Assembly: GCA_963761755.1 (NCBI GenBank)
Contig: CAVXIC010000013.1
Coordinates: forward strand, 496,001-560,000
Direction of reading: 5' to 3'
Length of the DNA: 64,000 nucleotides
Source of the DNA: CAJXVA01 sp963761755
GTDB lineage: Bacteria; Myxococcota_A; Polyangia; Nannocystales; Nannocystaceae
Part shown: piece after piece, positions 25,698 through 34,919 of the stretch
How the letters are laid out: the number at the start of each line of letters is the position of its first letter
Numbering within the stretch: the first letter of the stretch is position 1
Made by a program: the position numbers and the translations under genes
The notes under the pieces: generated by a model
What the model saw: the letters and a program-made list of their open reading frames with translations, nothing else
Told to the model about the DNA's origin: nothing
Databases searched by the model: none

Positions 25698-26798
25698 TCA
25701 GCTCTCGCCGGATGTGTTGGTGCCACCCTTGCCCGCTGAACCACTCGAGCGTCGTCGTCGTCGGCGCCTCTTCTTCGGGGTAGGGCTCGAGGCGTCGGCG
25801 GCCTTGGGCGCGGCCGGTGCGGGGAGGTCGGTGCCGGTGCGAAGCGTGCGCGTGCGCCCGTCGCCGGAGCGCACGAGCACCTCCACCTGCGGCTCGGCGC
25901 TGGTCTTGCTGCCGCCGCCTCGCGCCCGGCCGCGTCCGCGACCCGCAGATGCCTTGCCGGACCCGTTCCGGCGCTGCGCGTCCCGTTGCGCGTCCCGTTT
26001 GGCGTCGCCGATCAGCTGCAGGACGCCCTTGGTGTCGGCCTGGCGGCGGGTGTCGCGATACTGCCCGCGAAGTCGAGTGTCGGGGGTGAGCTCGTTGCGT
26101 TCGAACAGCGCCCACATCTCCTCGGCGTAGGGCGCGTTGCCGTGGGGCGTCGCCTTCGCCAAGAAGCGGTGCAGGTTGTCGACGTCCCGGATGAGCAGCT
26201 TGCGCGCGGTCGCGTTGGCGGCAGGGTCGACGGCCTGGGGAAAGTCGATCACGACCGGCCCGTCCGCGCTCATCAAGACGTTGAACTCCGAGAGGTCGCC
26301 ATGGACGACGCCCGCGCAGAGCATGCGAATCACTTCCTGCAGGAGCTGGTCGTAGATCTCCCGGGCCTCTTCGGCGCAGAAGGTCAGCTCGCCCAAGCGA
26401 GGTGCGGGGAGCTCGTCCTCGTCGATGACCAGGTCCATCACCAGGACGCCATCCATGAAGTTGTAGGGCTGCGGCACGCGGACTCCGGCGTCGCGAAGTC
26501 GATAGATGACGTCGACTTCGGTGGAGCGCCACGACTCTTCGTCCTTGGAACGTCCGTGCCGGGTGCCCTTGGCGATCGCTCGTCGGTCTCGGCTGTTTCG
26601 AACGCCGCGACCCTCGGTGTAATCGGTGCGCTTCTGGAAGCTGCGCAACGTCGCGTCCTTGTAGACCTTTGCAACCCGCTCCTGGCCGCCGGCGATGACG
26701 ACATACAGCTGGGCTTCCTTCCCGCTCATGAGCGGGCGCACCACCTCTTCGATGATGCCCATTTCCACCAGGGGGTCGAGGGCTGCCGGCACGCGCAT
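25698..26798 (-). CDS. RIO1-like atypical serine kinase with Arg-rich tail
   Basis: ATG 26798 gives MRVPAALDPLVEMGII, matching the usual N-terminus of bacterial RIO-type kinases. GTG 26825 is a possible alternative. Kinase features are LMSGKEAQLYVV (loop), VAKVY with the nucleotide Lys, VVHGDLSEFNVLM (catalytic loop with Asp and Asn) and VIDFPQAVD, the metal Asp in the RIO-type DFPQ form. The last 100 residues are low complexity, ending in a run of eight Arg, suggesting RNA or ribosome binding. In archaea and eukaryotes RIO1 acts in small-subunit maturation. The role in bacteria is little known. Confidence 0.88.
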   Translation of the reverse strand: MRVPAALDPLVEMGIIEEVVRPLMSGKEAQLYVVIAGGQERVAKVYKDATLRSFQKRTDYTEGRGVRNSRDRRAIAKGTRHGRSKDEESWRSTEVDVIYRLRDAGVRVPQPYNFMDGVLVMDLVIDEDELPAPRLGELTFCAEEAREIYDQLLQEVIRMLCAGVVHGDLSEFNVLMSADGPVVIDFPQAVDPAANATARKLLIRDVDNLHRFLAKATPHGNAPYAEEMWALFERNELTPDTRLRGQYRDTRRQADTKGVLQLIGDAKRDAQRDAQRRNGSGKASAGRGRGRARGGGSKTSAEPQVEVLVRSGDGRTRTLRTGTDLPAPAAPKAADASSPTPKKRRRRRRRSSGSAGKGGTNTSGES

Positions 26799-26846
26799 GG
26801 TCGTCTCGAAGCCCGTGGGTAGCACGTTGGACCGCGGGGCCCCACG

Positions 26847-26878
26847 AAAAAACGCCGCGGACCAGAGGTCGGCGGCGT
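26847..26878 (-). terminator. Rho-independent terminator of the 26904-28010 gene
   Basis: On the minus strand a 7-bp stem (26878-26872 with 26858-26852) is followed directly by a run of T (plus-strand A at 26847-26852). It lies 26 bases beyond the stop of the upstream gene and insulates it from the RIO kinase gene. Confidence 0.75.
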
Positions 26879-26903
26879 CCTTTTCAGGCGATTCGAGCCT
26901 GAA

Positions 26904-28010
26904 CTAGGATTCGGCGTCGTTGGCCGCGGGCTCTTCGGCGTCGGAGTCGTCGGAGTCGTCGGAGTCGTCGGCGCCTTCGGCGTCATCGGCCTTGGGTGCC
27001 TCGGCCGGAGGATCCTCGGTTTCGACCACGGGGGCGGTTGCGCGACCCAAGACACCCTCGGCCCGGACGCGCGCCAGGTGCTCGGCCGCGGCAGGGCGCT
27101 GCGTCACCCAGATGTAGTCGTAGATGTCGAGCAGGTCGTGAGGAGGCGCGCCGTGCCCCGAGAGGTTGTCTCGCAGCTGCTTGCACATCTCCAGGTAGCC
27201 CCGGTACACGCGCGCGGTCGGCAGCTTCGTCGGACGGATGGGCAGCGTCGTCGAGTCGGCCTGCTTGGAGAAGACGCTCGGCTTCACGCAAACGTGTTCC
27301 TTGGGGTGCACCAAGGCGAGCGGGGCCGTGACCACCTGCCAGGGGACCCGCGGCCACAGCATCGACATTTGCTGCGTCAGCTCGGTGAAGCGCTTGGTGA
27401 GATCGCCGTCTCCCCACAGCATCTGGTGGAACGCGCGGGTGAAGAGCTCACCGGCGACGCCCTTGCGGAAGGGCTCGAGCTGGGCCTTCGTCACCAGGTC
27501 GGTGGCGCCGAGAACCTCGACGAGTTTCTCTTGAAGCTCGGCGTGCGCTCCGGTGTCGACGATCCGCTCCATCTCGGACTTGGAGAACTGCTCCTGGGCG
27601 TCGGCGATCGCGGGAACCCGATGTCGCTTGAGGCGACGCTTGCCCTCCTTGCCCCTGTAGTCCTTGATCCACTGCTCGGTGCCAAAGGCGCCGGAGTATT
27701 GGGCCAAGAAGACGGCGAGCTGCTCGGTGAACTCCATCGCGTCCGCCTTGTCGTCGGAGTCGCCACCGCGGAGCCTTGCGATCGCAGCGATGAGCGCCGA
27801 GTCCGAGTCGGGCTCTTCGTCCGTCTTGTCGAGCAGCTTGTAGAAGGGTTCGGCGATGATGCGCTCCTTGCCATCCTCGAACTTGTAGGCACGCTTTCCA
27901 TCACGCTCCCACAGGATGAGAGCGAGTCCCCACTCTGACTTCCGGCTGTGACGATAGAAGGCGATCTCTTCGTTCTCTTCGGCCGGATCGGCGCTGACCT
28001 CTGACGTCAT
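26904..28010 (-). CDS. Conserved hypothetical protein with acidic tail
   Basis: This is a 368-residue soluble protein with no signal or membrane segment. The first 65 residues (EIAFYRHSRKSEWGLALILW, then FEDGKERIIA) resemble a small beta barrel of DUF3553 style. The rest is mostly helical, with several conserved-looking aromatic clusters (WIKDYRGKEGK, LWPRVPWQVVTAPLALVHP). The C-terminus is very acidic, with Ser-Asp-Asp repeats. ATG 28010 has AAGGA at a good distance. I do not recognise a function. It may work in the same process as the divergent protein at 28271, but nothing shows this. Confidence 0.7.
   Translation of the reverse strand: MTSEVSADPAEENEEIAFYRHSRKSEWGLALILWERDGKRAYKFEDGKERIIAEPFYKLLDKTDEEPDSDSALIAAIARLRGGDSDDKADAMEFTEQLAVFLAQYSGAFGTEQWIKDYRGKEGKRRLKRHRVPAIADAQEQFSKSEMERIVDTGAHAELQEKLVEVLGATDLVTKAQLEPFRKGVAGELFTRAFHQMLWGDGDLTKRFTELTQQMSMLWPRVPWQVVTAPLALVHPKEHVCVKPSVFSKQADSTTLPIRPTKLPTARVYRGYLEMCKQLRDNLSGHGAPPHDLLDIYDYIWVTQRPAAAEHLARVRAEGVLGRATAPVVETEDPPAEAPKADDAEGADDSDDSDDSDAEEPAANDAES
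26940..26968. repeat. 9-bp microsatellite encoding Ser-Asp-Asp repeats
   Basis: Three consecutive GTCGGAGTC-type units inside the 3' end of the preceding minus-strand gene encode its acidic SDDSDDSDD tail. The length could vary between strains. Confidence 0.7.
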
Positions 28011-28270
28011 GAATTTCCTTGCTCGGCGATTCGGTTCTGGGGTGAGTCGAAGGGTGCAAGCGATTGACCGAGCTACACAGAAGCGTGACTCGGGGCTGAC
28101 CCAACCGACGGCCGGAAGGTATCACAGCCCGCGACTTCGCCCAACCGCCTCCTAAGGCGACGATTTCGGGGCCGTAGCCCCTGTTCGGGAGTCTGACAGT
28201 GGTTGCGAGAACCGCGCGAAGGCGCGGGTCCGTCGCGGTGGGGGATACTCCTGTTCAAGGTCGCGTGTCC

Positions 28271-30757
28271 ATGAAGGTGCTCGAAGATCAAGCGTTCGAA
28301 ACATTTGTCGAAGGTCTGTCGGGCGAGGGCTCGACCCGGGTGAAGACGGTCCGGGACCGATTGCTGGTCCCCGGCGGGCGCGCGCACGTGCGGTTCTTCG
28401 AGCGCGTCGGTGCTGGTCGGCCGCACCCTCGCTTGCACATCGAGGTGCCTGCGGCCCTCGACCCCGCAGCATCGCGAAGCTGGGTCGAGACTCCCGACGA
28501 TCAGCCGAGCACGCCCGAAGAGGTGGATGCGTGGGCTCGGGCTTCGTTTCGGTCGGTCCTCCCCTCCTTGCGCGGTGATGACCTCGATCGCGCACAAGCG
28601 CCGGTGGGATCCGAGCGCTACTGGCAGCACAGCATTCGCGTGCAGCGGACTGCGACCTTCTTCGAGCAGGTGAGGACGCAGGTGGCGAGCTGGGGTTTTC
28701 GCGACGCGGAGGCGGATGCCGTCGCGGCGGCCCTTCGCATCTTCGAGGACGAGGCGTTCGCGACCACGATCATCTTCGACGACGCGGACACGGGCACCTA
28801 CCACAGCTACGGGCACGACGCCCCGTTCGTGCACTACCTCGAGGCGATGCTCGAGGGGTTGCCTGCCGAGGGCACCGAAGCGATGGCGGTGTTGTCGGTT
28901 GCAGCCGCGCAGTCGGTTCGACGCCAGCGGGCGCAGGCGCAGGCGCACCTCGACCATTTGATGCGGCACAAGTACGCCTACGAGGTCATCAAGGAGACCG
29001 ACATCGAGCGAACCGTCGGTGGGTTCCTCATCGACCGCGTCTCGAGGAACATCGTCTCCGAGGTCCCGGGCGCCGACGTCTTGTCACCGACCTTCGAGCT
29101 GTTGCGGATCGACCCGGGGGCGGAGCACGAGCACGCCGGTGCCTGGGTCTACCGCGACGGCGCGGGCCATCTCCATCTGCAGGACGGCTCGAGGGTGCAG
29201 GTGCAGCCGGAAGACTTGCGCGCCGCGTCGATCGATCGAGGGCGACTCACCTTCCGCCGGGCGGTGGGCGATCCCCGGCTGCGCGAGGGGGTCCGCCTTG
29301 ACTGGGACGGCAACGGGCACGTGCAGCCCGGCCGTATCGACTGGGTGTCGTGGGCCGGGCACTGCGATGTGAAGGCCGTCCTCGAACAGCTGGGGGTCAC
29401 GTTGACCCACAGCCCGCTGCCCTCGGTCCAGGAGTACCGCTCCGACACCGGAGGAACCCAGGTCTACGGGCGCGACCTGCTGATGGAGATGCTCGCCAGC
29501 ACGGTCGAGCTCGGATCGGTCTATCGCCGGCTCGACGGTACGGGGCGGCAGTCCAAGGGACTGCACCTCTTCGGCGGGTCGCGGAACGACGCGCACCCCG
29601 ACCGAATCCAGTGGGCAGGGCCGAGCGAAGGTCGGGGATTTCGATGGCCACTCGAAGGCCGGTCCGGCGCGCTCACGGTGACCTCGATCGCGTGGCCGGA
29701 TGGCTCGCGTGCGTCCATGGAGACCGCGTTCCTTCGGCATCTCCCCAATCTTCGCACGACCACCTTCGAAGCCAACCCTCGCTACCTGAAGACCGTCGAG
29801 GGCGACTACAACATCCTCGACGTCTCCGGGGCGACGCTCGAGTTCACGGTCAGGGTCGACGACGTCGATCCAGGCACCGGGTTCATCCGGCCCCGTCTCG
29901 AAGACTCCTCCCTCGCGATGGGGCCCGACGCGGTCGGCCCGCATGACGGCATGTTCTTCCTCGGGACCCACGTCGACGATGCCGCCCGCCGGCGGCTGTT
30001 TCGCGTCTTCTGGGATCCCGCCGAGCGCTCCATCGTGGCCAAGCTCTTCGAGTATGTGAAGGACGAACAGCGGTGGGTGGCCCAGCCTCGACCGGGCGAG
30101 GACGTCCGGCTGCCGATGGCCGAGCCCCTGCGGGTGACCCTCAGCCGGGAGATGAAGTGCGACAACCCCGACCAGTATCAGGCGCTGCTCGGGGTCGCGC
30201 TGCGTCAAGGCAAGCACATCTGTGCCGACACCGACAAGGAGGCGGCGGTGTGGAACGGCGTCGTGACCCGGCTCGACGTCGAGAAGGTGAATCACAACCC
30301 GGCGGCGCGCACCGAGCACTGGACGGTCGACATCAAGGCACGGTTCGGCAGCGCGACGCTGTCCTACTTGCTTCAACGAGACGCTCGGGGGGAACCCCTG
30401 GAGTTCTGCCCCGCGGTCCCCGAAGGCTCCCGAGACCACTGGCCGGACTTCCTGTGGCACGACGTCCCGGACGTGGGGTCCAAGGCCTTCTCGCAGGGGG
30501 CGTGGGTCGTCAACGAGACGATGCTCGATCGCGGAATCGTCACGGTGGACGCCGACCCGTCGGTGGGCGGAGACGTCTACGTGCACGATGACCACATCAA
30601 GAACGTGTTCGAGCTCCTCTACTGCGGGCTCGGGGGTGTGAACTACACCGTCGTGCACGAGAACAAGCGCTATGGCTTCGCGGACGAGGCGTCGTGGCAG
30701 GCGGCGATCGCCGAGCTGGAGCGACGGCGGTCGCGGGTCCGGTTCGAGGTCGGCTGA
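28271..30757 (+). CDS. Large protein, possibly transglutaminase (elicitor-type) like
   Basis: The 828 residues from ATG 28271 (upstream in-frame GTG starts exist) have no signal peptide. The first 370 or so are helical. Then comes DWVSWAGHCDVKAVLEQLG, a Cys at a helix start after an aromatic strand, as at the active site of transglutaminases. Further on, VNHNPAARTEHWTVDIKA and, about 60 residues later, RDHWPDFLWHD resemble the NP...Y and HPDFLW segments of the TGase-elicitor family (oomycete GP42 and bacterial relatives). A papain-like Cys-His-Asp enzyme that crosslinks or hydrolyses Gln side chains is the best guess. The Cys is visible, but His and Asp cannot be assigned without an alignment. 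Confidence 0.45.
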   Translation: MKVLEDQAFETFVEGLSGEGSTRVKTVRDRLLVPGGRAHVRFFERVGAGRPHPRLHIEVPAALDPAASRSWVETPDDQPSTPEEVDAWARASFRSVLPSLRGDDLDRAQAPVGSERYWQHSIRVQRTATFFEQVRTQVASWGFRDAEADAVAAALRIFEDEAFATTIIFDDADTGTYHSYGHDAPFVHYLEAMLEGLPAEGTEAMAVLSVAAAQSVRRQRAQAQAHLDHLMRHKYAYEVIKETDIERTVGGFLIDRVSRNIVSEVPGADVLSPTFELLRIDPGAEHEHAGAWVYRDGAGHLHLQDGSRVQVQPEDLRAASIDRGRLTFRRAVGDPRLREGVRLDWDGNGHVQPGRIDWVSWAGHCDVKAVLEQLGVTLTHSPLPSVQEYRSDTGGTQVYGRDLLMEMLASTVELGSVYRRLDGTGRQSKGLHLFGGSRNDAHPDRIQWAGPSEGRGFRWPLEGRSGALTVTSIAWPDGSRASMETAFLRHLPNLRTTTFEANPRYLKTVEGDYNILDVSGATLEFTVRVDDVDPGTGFIRPRLEDSSLAMGPDAVGPHDGMFFLGTHVDDAARRRLFRVFWDPAERSIVAKLFEYVKDEQRWVAQPRPGEDVRLPMAEPLRVTLSREMKCDNPDQYQALLGVALRQGKHICADTDKEAAVWNGVVTRLDVEKVNHNPAARTEHWTVDIKARFGSATLSYLLQRDARGEPLEFCPAVPEGSRDHWPDFLWHDVPDVGSKAFSQGAWVVNETMLDRGIVTVDADPSVGGDVYVHDDHIKNVFELLYCGLGGVNYTVVHENKRYGFADEASWQAAIAELERRRSRVRFEVG

Positions 30758-30800
30758 GCGTCGCCACCCGCGCGTCGGCGTCGTTGATACCCTCGGAGCG

Positions 30801-31445
30801 ATGGGGAAGCGGTGCGCATGCGGGGCGGTGTTCTTCGGTGTGGCGTTGCTTGCGGGGTCCGCACGGGCCGCCGAGCCGGTTTCCGCTCCCGCTCCCGCTC
30901 CCGCTCCCCATCCCTGGGGGGCCGAGCGCAACGCCCCGTACGTCCGCTTCGAGGGCGACGCTCTCGCGAGCCCCGGGGTGTGGCCCAACCCATCCCTGGG
31001 CGGTGAGGTCGCCATCATCGCCGGCCGACCCAACGTGCACGCGCGGGTCGGCGTCGGCGCCATGGGCACCCCTTCGTTCACGCTGGGGGACCGGGGCAAG
31101 GTCGCCACGGTGCTCGAGACCAGCGACATTCGGGGCTGCGCAGCCTCACACCGAGGCCTGCACCGGGTTCGGCTGTGCGCAGGCCTCCAGGCTGGCGTGA
31201 TGCACCTGCGATGGGGCGGCTTCGAGGCACCCGGCAGACGCGATCTGCCCTGGGTGGCGGCGGTCGGTGGCGCCAGCTACGGCATCGCGCTCGGCCGCCT
31301 CGTCGACCTGCACGCAGGGATCGGCCTGGGGATCCCGTTGGCCCGGCCTCGGCTCGTGACCCGCACCCGAGCTGCGATCGATGTCGAGCCCGCGGGGCTG
31401 GTGTTCTCGACCTTTCGGGTGGGCCTGGGCTTCAGACTGGGCTGA
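30801..31445 (+). CDS. Exported protein, outer-membrane beta-barrel candidate
   Basis: ATG 30801 has GGAG just upstream and starts a 214-residue protein with a cleavable signal (FFGVALLAGSARA) and a short Ala-Pro repeat. The rest is made of alternating strands with Gly/aromatic girdles (GGEVAIIAGRPNVHARVGVG, AGVMHLRWGGF, STFRVGLGFRLG), and the last strand ends near the C-terminus. This fits a small outer-membrane barrel. A pair of Cys residues (GCAASHRG, RLCAGL) could form a disulfide. Specific role unknown. Confidence 0.65.
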   Translation: MGKRCACGAVFFGVALLAGSARAAEPVSAPAPAPAPHPWGAERNAPYVRFEGDALASPGVWPNPSLGGEVAIIAGRPNVHARVGVGAMGTPSFTLGDRGKVATVLETSDIRGCAASHRGLHRVRLCAGLQAGVMHLRWGGFEAPGRRDLPWVAAVGGASYGIALGRLVDLHAGIGLGIPLARPRLVTRTRAAIDVEPAGLVFSTFRVGLGFRLG

Positions 31446-31520
31446 CGACATTGGATCGATGGCGGCCGGCAGCCCCGGGGCCTCGACCCCGCGCCTGGAG
31501 TCGAGTAGGCTCCTGCAGAC

Positions 31521-32822
31521 ATGCCCCGCACAGACACGATTCGGGGATCGACGTTGTGCGACTCGAGTCGGTTGCCAGCGGCGCCGGCCCAGTCTCGGCT
31601 CGTCTACGTCGGCTCGCCCGAGGATGGCTTCGCGGGTGCGGGCCGCACGGTGCCGCTGTCGGGCCTGCGGAGGCTCGAGTTTCGCCGGTCCAAGCGCGGC
31701 GAGCTGAGCATGACGATCTCCGACGGGGTGCTGTGCGTCGGCTTGCCGCACCCTTGGGTCAGCAGCCATCACGCCGACCTCGAGCTGGACGGGACCGCCG
31801 AGCTCGTCGACCTCGAGAGTCGCAACGGGACGCTGCTCGAAGGGGACATGATCGAGCGCGCGACGCTGTCCTCGGGCGACATCTTCGAGGTCGGGCGCTG
31901 CTTCTTCACGGTTCGACAGACCAAGGCCCCGATCGTCGAGCCCGATGCGCGCTTGCACCCGGTCGCGCATCCGGACTACGCGGCCAGCATGCACGCCCTG
32001 GGGCGCCTGGCGTCCACGCGCGTGCCCCTCTTGCTGATCGGGGATACGGGCACGGGCAAGAGCGCGCTGGCGCGGGCGATCCACGAGGCGACCGGTCGCG
32101 GAGGCCCCTTCGTGCCGCTGAACATGATGGCGCGTTCGGTCGAGCCGCACCTGTTGGGGCAGGGCGACGGCCTGCTCACGCAGGCTCGTGGCGGCACCCT
32201 GTTCCTGGACGACGTGGGGTCCCTTTCCAGCGAGGAACAGGGGCGCCTGCTCTCCGCGCTGCTGGGCTTCTTGCAGCCGGACGCGAACGCCCTCGTTCTG
32301 CCGGCCGACGGGGTGCGCGTGATCGCGGCGACGAGCACCAACCTGCACCGACGCGTGGCCGAGGCGACGTTTCGGCCCGACCTCTATGCTCGCCTTGCCG
32401 GCTACGAGTGCCGGATCCCGCCGCTGCAGGAGCGCCGAGAAGATCTCGGCTTGTTGGTCCGCAGCATCCTTCAGGCCGCGGGCGTGCCGCAGCACCGGGT
32501 GAAGGTCGACGTCTTCCGCACGATGCTCGACCAGGAGTGGCCGTTCAACGTCCGCGAGCTGAGCCACTGTCTCAGCGCTGCCGTCGCGTTGTGCGAGCAT
32601 GATGCACCGGTCACGGCGGCCATCTGGCGCGAGGTCCAGTGGCCCAACGCTGGGGTCCCCGTCGCCGGCCGGCTCGCCTCGGTCCGCGAGACGATCATTC
32701 GGGAGCTCGCATCTCACCGGGGCAACAAGACCGCCGCGGCCAAGAGCCTCGGGTGCAACATCGAGGACATCGATCGGTGGATCAGCCGGTTCGACCTCGT
32801 GCCCGAGCAGTTTGCGAGCTGA
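31521..32822 (+). CDS. FHA-AAA+ bacterial enhancer-binding-like regulator lacking GAFTGA
   Basis: Residues 60-135 form an FHA domain (PHPWVSSHHADLEL, LESRNGTLLEG). About 150-370 are a sigma-54-activator-type AAA+ module with Walker A GDTGTGKSALA, Walker B GGTLFLDDVGSL, RPDLYARLAG and WPFNVREL. The C-terminus has a Fis-like helix-turn-helix (HRGNKTAAAKSLGC). Between Walker A and B, where activators carry ESELFGHEKGAFTGA, this protein has EPHLLGQGDGLLTQ, so the GAFTGA loop that engages sigma-54 is lost. It may regulate in a sigma-54-independent way or be an inactive competitor. The FHA domain points to control by Ser/Thr kinases. ATG 31521 chosen. Confidence 0.85.
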   Translation: MPRTDTIRGSTLCDSSRLPAAPAQSRLVYVGSPEDGFAGAGRTVPLSGLRRLEFRRSKRGELSMTISDGVLCVGLPHPWVSSHHADLELDGTAELVDLESRNGTLLEGDMIERATLSSGDIFEVGRCFFTVRQTKAPIVEPDARLHPVAHPDYAASMHALGRLASTRVPLLLIGDTGTGKSALARAIHEATGRGGPFVPLNMMARSVEPHLLGQGDGLLTQARGGTLFLDDVGSLSSEEQGRLLSALLGFLQPDANALVLPADGVRVIAATSTNLHRRVAEATFRPDLYARLAGYECRIPPLQERREDLGLLVRSILQAAGVPQHRVKVDVFRTMLDQEWPFNVRELSHCLSAAVALCEHDAPVTAAIWREVQWPNAGVPVAGRLASVRETIIRELASHRGNKTAAAKSLGCNIEDIDRWISRFDLVPEQFAS

Positions 32823-32985
32823 GTGCCGAGCGCGATGTCGAGCGGTCTCGCGCGGTGAGGTCTGCTCCTGGCTCGAGATTCGAGGCGGCGGAACCTTTGG
32901 CTCGCACCGCGCACCACGCCTACATTCGATGACCTGTAGCCGTTGGCCCGGAAAGCCGCCTACAATCGACCGGGGGATGCGAGAC

Positions 32986-34230
32986 ATGGATTGGAATATC
33001 GTTTTCTTGGCGGGACTTCTCGCGCTCGGGGGCTGCACCCAGGACGCGGCGACGCGGAGGGGTTGGGACGGCGCGGCGGATGACGCCAGCGGCGGCACGT
33101 TCGACCCGTTCGACGACGAGGGCATGGAAGGCTCCACTGGCGGAACGTCCGATGGCCCGACCGACGGCGATCCGACCGAGGGTGATCCGACTGCAGGCCC
33201 GACCGGCGGCGACCCGACCGATGGTGACCCGACCGACGATGAGGAGCCCGTCGACTGCACCCCGGGATGGGTGACGCCGTGGATCGGCTCTCCGTGCGCT
33301 GGCGATGGTGACTGCAGCTATACCGGTGGCCGCTGCCTGACCCCCGGGGACGGATTCCCTTGTGGAACGTGCACCCTGGACTGCCAGACGGTGTGTCCGG
33401 ACGACGAGACCGCGCCGGTGACCTACTGCATCAATGGTGTCGACGTCGCGCTCGACGACACCGGGCTCTGCCTCTCGCGCTGCGATTCGAGCCTCTTCCC
33501 GGCCACCGGTTGCCGCGATGGATACGTCTGCGAAGTGCTCACCCGCTTCGACGAGACCGGCAGCCAAGGCGTGTGCATCCCCGAGGCCTTCGACGCCATC
33601 GACCCACCCGACGACGGACTGGTCGAGCAGATCGACCACGAGTTCTTGATTCGAATGCTCGGTGGCGACCCCGTCAACGCGTTCGAGTACGGCCCGGACC
33701 TCGACAGCTTCCAGATGTATCTCGATGACGTGGGGGTGCAGCACTTCACCGCCGCAGAACTCTCCGAACCCTACAACCAGGCCGCGGCCACCGGGTGCGG
33801 CTACACCATCTTGCTGCCCGAGCGCGACCAGTGGGAGAAGGGGGCCGCGCTGGCCCTGTTCACCGACGAGCTGCGAGGCCTCGTCGGTGAGCCGATCTTC
33901 ATGCGGAACTGGTGGCGCCCGCCCTGCTACAACGTCGCGGTCGGCGGAGCCGCAGGCGGCGACCATCCAGACGCGGACGCGGTCGACCTCGACTTCATGT
34001 CGGCCACCTCTCGTGCGATGGCGCAGAAGTGGCTCTGCGAGCAGTACTGGATCCCGCCCATCGTCACGCCCGACCAGATTGCGCCCGGTGCCGACATCGA
34101 TCCCGAACTCAACATGTCGGTCGGGCTCGGCGGCGTCTCGATCCACCTGGGCGTGTTGTCCAATGGTGGCCGGCGCCACTGGTTCTACGGCAGCTACACC
34201 GAGGAGCCCAACTCCGGTAGCTGCTGGTAG
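32986..34230 (+). CDS. Lipoprotein with M15-like zinc carboxypeptidase domain
   Basis: ATG 32986 lies 9 bases after GGGGG and encodes MDWNIVFLAGLLALGGC, a lipoprotein signal. A Gly-Asp-Pro-Thr repeat linker (to about residue 85) and a Cys-rich section follow. In the C-terminal 200 residues, GDHPDADAVDLDF matches the spacing of the M15 zinc motif (H, then Ala at +5 and Asp at +7), and SIHLGVLSNGGRRHWFYG matches the later zinc His and RRxW of peptidoglycan D,D- or L,D-carboxypeptidases. It probably trims cell-wall peptides or a related substrate at the cell surface. An upstream in-frame extension has no coding character. Confidence 0.75.
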   Translation: MDWNIVFLAGLLALGGCTQDAATRRGWDGAADDASGGTFDPFDDEGMEGSTGGTSDGPTDGDPTEGDPTAGPTGGDPTDGDPTDDEEPVDCTPGWVTPWIGSPCAGDGDCSYTGGRCLTPGDGFPCGTCTLDCQTVCPDDETAPVTYCINGVDVALDDTGLCLSRCDSSLFPATGCRDGYVCEVLTRFDETGSQGVCIPEAFDAIDPPDDGLVEQIDHEFLIRMLGGDPVNAFEYGPDLDSFQMYLDDVGVQHFTAAELSEPYNQAAATGCGYTILLPERDQWEKGAALALFTDELRGLVGEPIFMRNWWRPPCYNVAVGGAAGGDHPDADAVDLDFMSATSRAMAQKWLCEQYWIPPIVTPDQIAPGADIDPELNMSVGLGGVSIHLGVLSNGGRRHWFYGSYTEEPNSGSCW

Positions 34231-34271
34231 CGCGCTTTCTCGGCGCGCTGGCCGGTGGTAGGTTCCCGCGC

Positions 34272-34919
34272 ATGGGCCTCTTCTCCCGTTCGAAGGACAA
34301 CGCCAGCACGCGCGCGACCCCAGGCGTGACCCCGGCGCTCGAACCGGCCATGAGCGCCGAAGAGCAGTCGCAGCTGTGCGCGATCCTTGCGACGCGCCGG
34401 CCTCGAACGGTGATCGAATGGGGCTCGGGAGGCAGCACGCTGCTGCTTCCGGCCACGTTCGACTTCATCGAGACCTACGTCTCCGTCGAGCACAACGCCG
34501 CCTGGCACGAGCGTGTCGTGCAGCACTCGTCCGACGATCGCGTGACGCACCTGCTGGTGCCGCCGGTCGGCAGCGCGCCCGAGCCAGAGATGTTCGAAGG
34601 CGGCAAGGGCAAGACGTCGCCAGCCTACGTCGCGTGGTCCGACCGTGGCGAGCGCGAGCCGGAGATCATGGCGGACTACGTCGCGGCGCCATTCGAGCAC
34701 GTGCCGCACCCCGACCTCGTGCTCATCGATGGTCGCGCCCGTCGATTCTGCATCGAGCGCGCGTGGGCAGCGTTGAGATCCGGCGGGGTCATGGTGGTCC
34801 ACGATGCTCAGCGCGAGCAGTACATCGAGGTCATCGACGCGCAGTGTGGGCGCGCCGCCCATTGGTTCGTGCCGTGGAGTCGCGGCCAGATCTGCGTGGC
34901 CGCCAAGGACCAAGGCTAG
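34272..34919 (+). CDS. Class I SAM-dependent methyltransferase-like protein
   Basis: This 215-residue cytoplasmic protein has TVIEWGSGGSTLLLP, the Gly-rich SAM-binding loop, YVSVEHNAAWHERV (acidic end of strand 2), PDLVLIDGRARRF (motif IV) and GGVMVVHDAQRE. The arrangement resembles small O-methyltransferase/TylF-like or FkbM-neighbouring families. The substrate is unknown. Its TAG stop shares the CTAG tetramer with the stop of the convergent minus-strand gene. Confidence 0.75.
   Translation: MGLFSRSKDNASTRATPGVTPALEPAMSAEEQSQLCAILATRRPRTVIEWGSGGSTLLLPATFDFIETYVSVEHNAAWHERVVQHSSDDRVTHLLVPPVGSAPEPEMFEGGKGKTSPAYVAWSDRGEREPEIMADYVAAPFEHVPHPDLVLIDGRARRFCIERAWAALRSGGVMVVHDAQREQYIEVIDAQCGRAAHWFVPWSRGQICVAAKDQG

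Noticed and set aside
33120..33245. Gly-Asp-Pro-Thr tandem repeat as a phase-variation minisatellite
   Set aside because: The units are degenerate at the DNA level and keep the frame. Similar low-complexity linkers occur after the lipobox in several lipoproteins here, so it is an ordinary linker.
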